Of a DNA stretch of 64,000 nt, positions 58,606 through 64,000 are shown one piece after another (positions within the stretch are counted from its first letter, which is position 1; each line of letters starts with the position of its first letter). A model generated the notes under the pieces. That model was not told where the DNA came from and did no database searches. It saw only the letters and a program-made list of their open reading frames with translations. The stretch is from Pseudomonas sp. Tri1 (lineage in GTDB: Bacteria; Pseudomonadota; Gammaproteobacteria; Pseudomonadales; Pseudomonadaceae), in contig NZ_CP072913.1 of NCBI RefSeq assembly GCF_017968885.1, positions 2,340,001 through 2,404,000 of the forward strand. The letters are read 5' to 3'. Both the position numbers and the translations under genes were made by a program.

Positions 58606-58897
58606 ATAAGTCTCGTTCTCAGGCTTGGGCCGACTCAGAAACAGCTGCGTGTTGGCTCGCTGAAATCGGATTCTGCCTCGGCAATTCTGCGCGCACGGCC
58701 GCGCACTCCTAGAGGAGCCGGTGCAAGATACCTGTTTTGAGTTATGCGCAAAAGTGATGTTTGAGTATATGTAAAGAACCAAAACGACTAATGAGATTGA
58801 TTATTGCCTAACCCACATTTGTCGTGCGGGCAATCATCGTCTTAACTGTGGTCGAGTCCCGATGCAATCACCTACAAAACCGACAAGAGGCGATGCA

Positions 58898-59011
58898 ATG
58901 AGCAATCCGACCAAAGCAAGGAAAAGCGACAGTACTGTTGATGCCTGGGCCATTTTGTTCCTGATTATTCTGGTGGTGGGCACCGCAGTGTTCTGGGTCA
59001 GTCATCAATAA
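58898..59011 (+). CDS. 37-residue single-helix membrane protein
   Basis: MSNPTKARKSDSTVDAW followed by a strong helix (AILFLIILVVGTAVFWV) and SHQ. AGAGG 8 nt before the ATG. Basic N-terminus and helix predict an N-in inner-membrane micro-protein. Conserved function unknown; too small for usual annotation. Confidence 0.6.
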   Translation: MSNPTKARKSDSTVDAWAILFLIILVVGTAVFWVSHQ

Positions 59012-59109
59012 AGTCGAGCCGCCGCAGGCCACATGAAGCTCTCGAGTTCATGTGCCCGTTCGCCACCCGGGTCGTTATACTGGGTGGCGTATTATTTGGG
59101 GCGGGCGGG

Positions 59110-60249
59110 ATGTCGAAGTTTATCTGCAGGCTACTGGCGTGGTTATGCCTGTCATTCTGGGCACAGGCCCAGGCCGCTCATACGGTTTCCTCTTCGACCG
59201 GCGCTTTGGCTGCCAGGTCGGCTGCTCCTTCGGTGGTATTTCTCAACCCGGGGTATTCCACAGAGCCTTTCTGGGTCAGCTATACCGAGTTCATGCAAGC
59301 GGCGGCAAGCGAGCTGGGCCTGCGGCTGCGTGTGGAGTATGCCGAGCGCGATCCCCAGCTCATGATCCGCCTGGCGCGCGAGGCGGTTACGGCGACTGAT
59401 CGTCCGGACTATCTGGTGTTGGTCAATGAGCAGTATGTCGCCCCGCGAATCCTGCAATTGGCGCAGGGCAGTGGGGTCAAGCTATTCCTGGTGAACAACA
59501 CGTTGACCAGCGATCAGAGTCACCTGCTGACCGAGAACGGTGCCCTGCCTTCCGAGCTGCTCGGTAGCCTGGTGCCCAACGATGAGCGCAGTGGCTACCT
59601 GATGCTCAAGGAACTGTTGCGTCAACACGGGCCGCTGGCTCCTGGGCAGACCCTTGATTTGCTGGCATTTTCCGGGAAAAAACTCACCCCTTCGGCGCAG
59701 CTGCGTGAGAAAGGCCTGCTTCGGGCACTGGCCGAGTATCCGCAAGTGCGTCTGCGCCAGTTGGTCTATGGCGAATGGAATCGTGAACGGGCTTATGAGC
59801 AGGCGAGCCAATTGGTCAAACGCTATCCGCAGACCGCGCTGGTATGGTCCGCCAATGATGAAATGGCCCTGGGTGCCATACGAGCGTTCGAGGAAGCAGG
59901 GCGCCAGCCAGGCAAGGATGTATTGTTCAGTGCAATGAACAGCTCCAGGCCGGCGCTTGAGGCACGTATCGACGGGCGCTTGAGCGTTCTGTTCACTGGG
60001 CATTTCAGCCTGGGCGGCTGGGCCATGGTCATGCTGCATGACCACGCCCAGGGCGTCGACCTCGCGCGTCATGGCGGCTACAACCAGCAGCTCGATCTGA
60101 TGCAGTCGCTCGACCCGGCCCAGGCTCGCGCCTGGTTGAAAATGGATCCCGCCAAAGACTATCGCTTGGGCTTCAAGCGCTTCAGCCTGGTGTCCCACCC
60201 GGATGGCGAGCGTTATGCCTTCTCGCTCGATGGGCTGGGGCGTCGCTAG
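59110..60249 (+). CDS. Periplasmic ABC-type substrate-binding protein (sugar-binding fold)
   Basis: 379 residues with a signal peptide (FICRLLAWLCLSFWAQAQA) and a type I periplasmic binding fold like ribose/LuxP proteins (VVFLNPGYSTEPFWVSYTEFMQAAASELGLRLRVEYA, LVWSANDEMALGAIRAFEEAGRQPGKDVLF). No permease or ATPase is adjacent, so it may feed a distant transporter or a periplasmic sensor. Start at 59110 with GGGCGGG upstream. Ligand unknown. Confidence 0.85.
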   Translation: MSKFICRLLAWLCLSFWAQAQAAHTVSSSTGALAARSAAPSVVFLNPGYSTEPFWVSYTEFMQAAASELGLRLRVEYAERDPQLMIRLAREAVTATDRPDYLVLVNEQYVAPRILQLAQGSGVKLFLVNNTLTSDQSHLLTENGALPSELLGSLVPNDERSGYLMLKELLRQHGPLAPGQTLDLLAFSGKKLTPSAQLREKGLLRALAEYPQVRLRQLVYGEWNRERAYEQASQLVKRYPQTALVWSANDEMALGAIRAFEEAGRQPGKDVLFSAMNSSRPALEARIDGRLSVLFTGHFSLGGWAMVMLHDHAQGVDLARHGGYNQQLDLMQSLDPAQARAWLKMDPAKDYRLGFKRFSLVSHPDGERYAFSLDGLGRR

Positions 60250-60303
60250 CCTCAGTCCGGATTGCAGGCAAGCTGTCCATAATGATCTGTGGGTACTGAG
60301 TGT

Positions 60304-60522
60304 TCACACACCCGCAAAGTACAACACCAAATTAACGATCCCATACAACGTCAACCCGAAAATCACCGTAAACAGGATGCCGAGGATCACGAAGTGACTC
60401 GGCTTGCCGTGGGTAAAGTCCCGGGCGCGGTTTTTTCCGCTTTGCACGCCAAAGGCCGCCGCCCCCACGCTGTGCAGCATTTGCCAGAGGGTTGGCGCCT
60501 TATTTTCGGTTGGTTCGTCCAT
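60304..60522 (-). CDS. DUF2970 small membrane protein
   Basis: 72 residues: LWQMLHSVGAAAFGVQSGKNRARDFTHGKP followed by one helix (FVILGILFTVIFGLTLYGIVNLVLYF). The pattern fits DUF2970. GGAGAGC precedes ATG at 60522. Convergent with the binding protein gene. Function unknown. Confidence 0.8.
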   Translation of the reverse strand: MDEPTENKAPTLWQMLHSVGAAAFGVQSGKNRARDFTHGKPSHFVILGILFTVIFGLTLYGIVNLVLYFAGV

Positions 60523-60576
60523 GATGCTCTCCATACACAAGGTCATGTGTGGAGAGCATAGTCAATCGCGCCCAAC

Positions 60577-63500
60577 TTAGCTGTCGTATCCCAGGTTCGG
60601 CGACAGCCAGCGCTCCGTCACGCTCAGGTCCTGGCCCTTGCGGGCGGTGTAGCTCTGGACCTGATCCTTGTCGATCTTGCCCACGGCAAAGTACTGCGCC
60701 TGGGGATGGGCGAAGTACCAACCGCTGACCGCCGCCGCCGGGAACATGGCGTAGTGTTCGGTCAGGAATACGCCGCTGCGTCCGGCCTTCAGTTCGCTGG
60801 CTTCGGGGTCGAGCAGGCGGAACAGGGTGGCTTTCTCGGTATGGTCCGGGCAGGCCGGGTAGCCGGGGGCAGGGCGGATGCCGGTGTATTGCTCCTTGAT
60901 CAAGGCGTCGTTATCCAGGCTCTCGTCCTGGGCGTAGCCCCAATACTCTTTGCGTACCTGCTGGTGTAGCCACTCGGCGCAGGCTTCGGCCAGGCGGTCG
61001 GCCAGAGCCTTGACCATGATCGAGTTGTAGTCGTCGCCAGCCTCTTGGTAAGCCTTGGCGACTTCTTCGGCACCGATGCCGGCGGTGGTGATGAAACCGC
61101 CGACGTAGTCGGTCACGCCGCTGTCTTTGGGGGCAACGAAGTCGGCCAGGGAGAAGTTCGGCTTGCCGTCGGTCTTGATGATCTGCTGGCGCAGGTGATG
61201 CAGGCGGGCCAGCGGCTTGCCGTCGTCGCCGTAGACTTCCAGGTCGTCGTCATGCACCTGGTTGGCCGGCCAGAAGCCAAACACGGCGCGGGCGCTGATG
61301 AGTTTCTCGTCGATCAGCTTGCGCAACATCGCCCGGGCATCGGCGTACAGCGCGGTGGCCGCTTCGCCGACCACTTCGTCGGTGAGGATGCGCGGGAACT
61401 TGCCGGCCAGGTCCCAGGAAATAAAGAACGGCGTCCAGTCGATGTATTCGGCCAGGACGTTGAGGTCAATGTTGTCCAGCACCTTGGCGCCGGTAAAGGT
61501 CGGCTTGACCGGCTGGTAGCTGCTCCAGTCGAACTGCGGCTTCTTGGCCACGGCGGCGGGGTAGCTCAGGCGCTCGGTGCGGGCACTGCGGTTGGCGGTG
61601 CGTTCGCGCACGTCCATGTATTCCAGGCGGGTCTTCTCGACGAACGCCGGCTTGAGTTCCTTGGACAGCAACTGCGTGGCCACGCCCACGGCGCGGGAGG
61701 CGTCGGTGACGTAGATCACCGCGTCGTTGCTGTATTTGGGCTCGATCTTCACCGCCGTGTGGGCCTTGGAGGTCGTCGCGCCGCCGATCATCAGTGGCAG
61801 GTGGAAGTCCTGGCGCTGCATCTCGCGCGCCACATGTACCATCTCATCCAGGGATGGGGTGATCAGGCCGGACAGGCCGATGATGTCGCACTTCTGCTCC
61901 TTGGCCACCTGCAGGATCTTCTCCGCCGGGACCATCACGCCCAGGTCGACAATGTCATAGCCGTTGCAACCGAGCACCACGCCGACGATATTCTTGCCGA
62001 TGTCATGGACGTCGCCCTTGACCGTGGCCATGAGGATCTTGCCTTTGGCCTCTGGCTTGTCGCCTTTCTCCGCCTCGATGAACGGAATCAGGTGGGCCAC
62101 GGCCTGTTTCATCACCCGGGCGGATTTCACCACCTGGGGCAGGAACATTTTGCCGGCGCCGAACAGGTCGCCGACGATGTTCATGCCGGCCATCAGCGGG
62201 CCTTCGATGACCTCGATCGGACGGGCGAAGGACTGGCGCGACTCTTCGGTGTCTTCGACGATGTGCGTGGTGATGCCCTTGACCAGTGCATGTTCCAGGC
62301 GCTTGTTCACTTCCCAACCGCGCCATTCCTCGGTTTCCGCTTCCTTGACGCTGCCGTCGCCCTTGTACTTGTCGGCGATGGCGAGGAGGGCGTCGGTGCC
62401 TTCGGGGGTGCGGTTGAGGATCACGTCCTCCACGGCATCGCGCAGCTCCACCGGGATCTGGTCGTAGATCTCCAGTTGGCCGGCGTTGACGATGCCCATG
62501 GTCAGGCCCGCGCGGATCGCATAGAGCAGGAACACCGAGTGGATCGCTTCGCGCACCGGGTTGTTGCCGCGGAACGAGAACGACACGTTGGACACGCCGC
62601 CGGAAGTCAGCGCGTACGGCAGTTCGTCGCGGATGTAGGCGCAGGCGTTGATGAAGTCCACGGCATAGTTGTTGTGCTCTTCGATACCGGTGGCGACGGC
62701 GAAGATGTTCGGGTCGAAGATGATGTCTTCCGGTGGGAAGCCGACTTCATTGACCAGGATGTCGTAGGAGCGCTTGCAGATTTCCTTCTTGCGCGCCTCG
62801 GTGTCGGCCTGGCCGGCTTCATCGAAGGCCATCACCACCACGGCGGCACCGTAGCGCTTGCACAGTTTGGCGTGGTGGATGAATTGCTCGACGCCTTCCT
62901 TCATGCTGATGGAGTTGACGATGCCCTTGCCCTGGATGCACTTGAGGCCGGCTTCGATCACTTCCCATTTCGACGAGTCGATCATGATCGGCACGCGGGA
63001 GATGTCCGGTTCGCCGGCGATCAGATTGAGGAAGGTCACCATGGCCTTCTTCGAATCGAGCATGCCCTCGTCCATGTTGATGTCGATCACCTGCGCGCCG
63101 GCCTCGACCTGTTGCAGGGCCACTTCCAGGGCTTCGGTGTAGTTGTCCTCGCGAATCAGCCGGGCGAACTTGGCGGAACCGGTGATGTTGGTCCGCTCGC
63201 CGACGTTGACGAACAACGAGCTGCGATCGATGGTGAACGGTTCCAGGCCCGACAGGCGGCACGCCCGGGGGATCTCTGGAATCTGCCGCGGTGCGTAGCC
63301 GGCCACGGCCTTGGCGATGGCTTCGATGTGCGCCGGGGTGGTGCCGCAGCAGCCGCCGACGATGTTCAGGAAGCCGCTCTGGGCGAACTCCTCGATGACT
63401 TTGGCGGTCTGGGCGGGCAATTCGTCGTATTCACCGAACTCGTTGGGCAGGCCGGCGTTCGGGTGGGCCGAGACGTGGGTGCTGGCCTTGTTCGACAGCT

Positions 63501-64000
63501 CTTCCAGGTACGGGCGCAATTCGCTGGCGCCCAGGGCGCAGTTCAAGCCCACGGAGATTGGCTTGGCGTGGGCCACGGAGTTCCAGAAGGCTTCGGTGGT
63601 CTGCCCGGACAGGGTACGGCCGGACGCATCGGTGATGGTGCCGGAGATCATGATCGGCAGTTCGACGCCCAGCTCTTCGTAGACCCCTTGCACGGCGAAA
63701 ATCGCCGCCTTGGCGTTCAGTGTGTCGAAAATGGTTTCGATCAGGATCAGGTCGGCACCGCCTTCGATCAGGCCCTTGGTGGCCTCGGTGTAGTTCTCCA
63801 CCAGTTCGTCGAAGGTCACATTGCGGTAACCGGGGTTGTTCACGTCCGGCGACAGTGAGCAGGTGCGGCTGGTCGGGCCGAGCACGCCGGCGACGAAGCG
63901 CGGCTTGTCCGGGGTCTCCAGGGTCTTGGCGTCGGCCACTTTACGGGCCAGGCGCGCGCCTTCCAGGTTCAGCTCGTAGGCCAGGCCCTGCATGCCGTAG
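60577..64000 (-). CDS. metH: Cobalamin-dependent methionine synthase, C-terminal part
   Basis: About 1140 residues, open at the right edge; roughly 95 N-terminal residues are missing. Homocysteine-binding domain with zinc cysteines (VGLNCALG near 63540, GGCCGTTP near 63350), pterin-binding domain ([16 protein letters not shown]), B12 cap and binding domain with the [11 protein letters not shown] motif near 62005-62016, and AdoMet-activation domain ([12 protein letters not shown]). It makes methionine from homocysteine with methyl-THF. The upstream region, where a cobalamin riboswitch could lie, is outside the window. Confidence 0.96.
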   Translation of the reverse strand, partial: YGMQGLAYELNLEGARLARKVADAKTLETPDKPRFVAGVLGPTSRTCSLSPDVNNPGYRNVTFDELVENYTEATKGLIEGGADLILIETIFDTLNAKAAIFAVQGVYEELGVELPIMISGTITDASGRTLSGQTTEAFWNSVAHAKPISVGLNCALGASELRPYLEELSNKASTHVSAHPNAGLPNEFGEYDELPAQTAKVIEEFAQSGFLNIVGGCCGTTPAHIEAIAKAVAGYAPRQIPEIPRACRLSGLEPFTIDRSSLFVNVGERTNITGSAKFARLIREDNYTEALEVALQQVEAGAQVIDINMDEGMLDSKKAMVTFLNLIAGEPDISRVPIMIDSSKWEVIEAGLKCIQGKGIVNSISMKEGVEQFIHHAKLCKRYGAAVVVMAFDEAGQADTEARKKEICKRSYDILVNEVGFPPEDIIFDPNIFAVATGIEEHNNYAVDFINACAYIRDELPYALTSGGVSNVSFSFRGNNPVREAIHSVFLLYAIRAGLTMGIVNAGQLEIYDQIPVELRDAVEDVILNRTPEGTDALLAIADKYKGDGSVKEAETEEWRGWEVNKRLEHALVKGITTHIVEDTEESRQSFARPIEVIEGPLMAGMNIVGDLFGAGKMFLPQVVKSARVMKQAVAHLIPFIEAEKGDKPEAKGKILMATVKGDVHDIGKNIVGVVLGCNGYDIVDLGVMVPAEKILQVAKEQKCDIIGLSGLITPSLDEMVHVAREMQRQDFHLPLMIGGATTSKAHTAVKIEPKYSNDAVIYVTDASRAVGVATQLLSKELKPAFVEKTRLEYMDVRERTANRSARTERLSYPAAVAKKPQFDWSSYQPVKPTFTGAKVLDNIDLNVLAEYIDWTPFFISWDLAGKFPRILTDEVVGEAATALYADARAMLRKLIDEKLISARAVFGFWPANQVHDDDLEVYGDDGKPLARLHHLRQQIIKTDGKPNFSLADFVAPKDSGVTDYVGGFITTAGIGAEEVAKAYQEAGDDYNSIMVKALADRLAEACAEWLHQQVRKEYWGYAQDESLDNDALIKEQYTGIRPAPGYPACPDHTEKATLFRLLDPEASELKAGRSGVFLTEHYAMFPAAAVSGWYFAHPQAQYFAVGKIDKDQVQSYTARKGQDLSVTERWLSPNLGYDS

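Noticed and set aside
61045..63858. 937-codon open frame on the plus strand opposite metH
   Set aside because: Same reason; the minus strand is unmistakably metH and the antisense protein is His/Gly/Val-rich noise.

Overview
The window looks like chromosomal DNA of a fluorescent Pseudomonas (P. fluorescens complex). It has high GC, GNAT-independent core metabolic genes typical of the genus, the Pseudomonas GlgE/TreS-Mak/GlgB set, a lexA2-imuA-imuB-dnaE2 mutagenesis operon, a dhcAB-atoB-dhcR locus laid out as in P. aeruginosa, and many copies of a REP palindrome with core GTGGGAGCGAGC / GCTCGCGAT, mostly as inverted pairs (REPINs) between genes. No tRNA, rRNA or CRISPR array was seen. Genes at both ends are cut by the window: a ccoG-like gene at the left and metH at the right.

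Layout. 1-1.6 kb: ccoG-like N-terminus, DUF3203 gene, MgtC-family protein, small proline-rich ORF. 1.8-9.6 kb: glgE, a treS-maltokinase fusion and glgB, together a trehalose/maltose-1-phosphate route to alpha-glucan. 9.8-13.5 kb: D-glucarate genes gudD and gudP with a divergent GntR/FCD regulator and candidate operators. 13.6-14.6 kb: seven head-to-tail copies of a 134-bp REPIN unit. 14.8-18.4 kb: atoB, dhcB, dhcA and LysR dhcR. 18.5-24 kb: a sirtuin, then a stress and metal group (DUF892, a small conserved ORF, metallothionein, KGG-repeat protein, manganese catalase, ZIP transporter). 24-29.7 kb: lipoprotein, glutaminase, small ORFs, topoisomerase III. 29.7-34.5 kb: a canonical SOS box, a single-domain response regulator, then a Fur-box-preceded FecI/FecR/TonB-receptor iron signalling set. 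34.5-39 kb: MHS transporter, GMC oxidoreductase and LysR. 39.1-44.9 kb: lexA2-imuA-imuB-dnaE2 with a LexA2-type palindrome overlapping the ribosome binding site and start codon. 45-49.6 kb: hybrid histidine kinase and small envelope or hypothetical genes. 49.8-55 kb: LysR and HoxX-like protein, SCP2 protein, histidine phosphatase, SohB. 55.1-56.3 kb: an IS110-family element inserted inside a REP palindrome. 56.4-64 kb: DUF934-cysI, a small membrane protein, an orphan periplasmic binding protein, DUF2970, metH.

The strongest new observation is the IS110 element. Its non-coding end, on the transposase strand, can fold into a loop whose two sides carry 7-nt matches to the two halves of the REP target, in the order and polarity described for the left and right target guides of IS110 bridge RNAs. 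A CT (AG on the + strand) dinucleotide flanks both ends. This suggests that the bridge RNA programs this IS to insert into REP palindromes. Other points worth checking are the 7 x 134 bp REPIN array, the SOS box between topB and a response regulator, the LexA2 operator embedded in the translation start, and a HoxX-like protein with no hydrogenase genes nearby.
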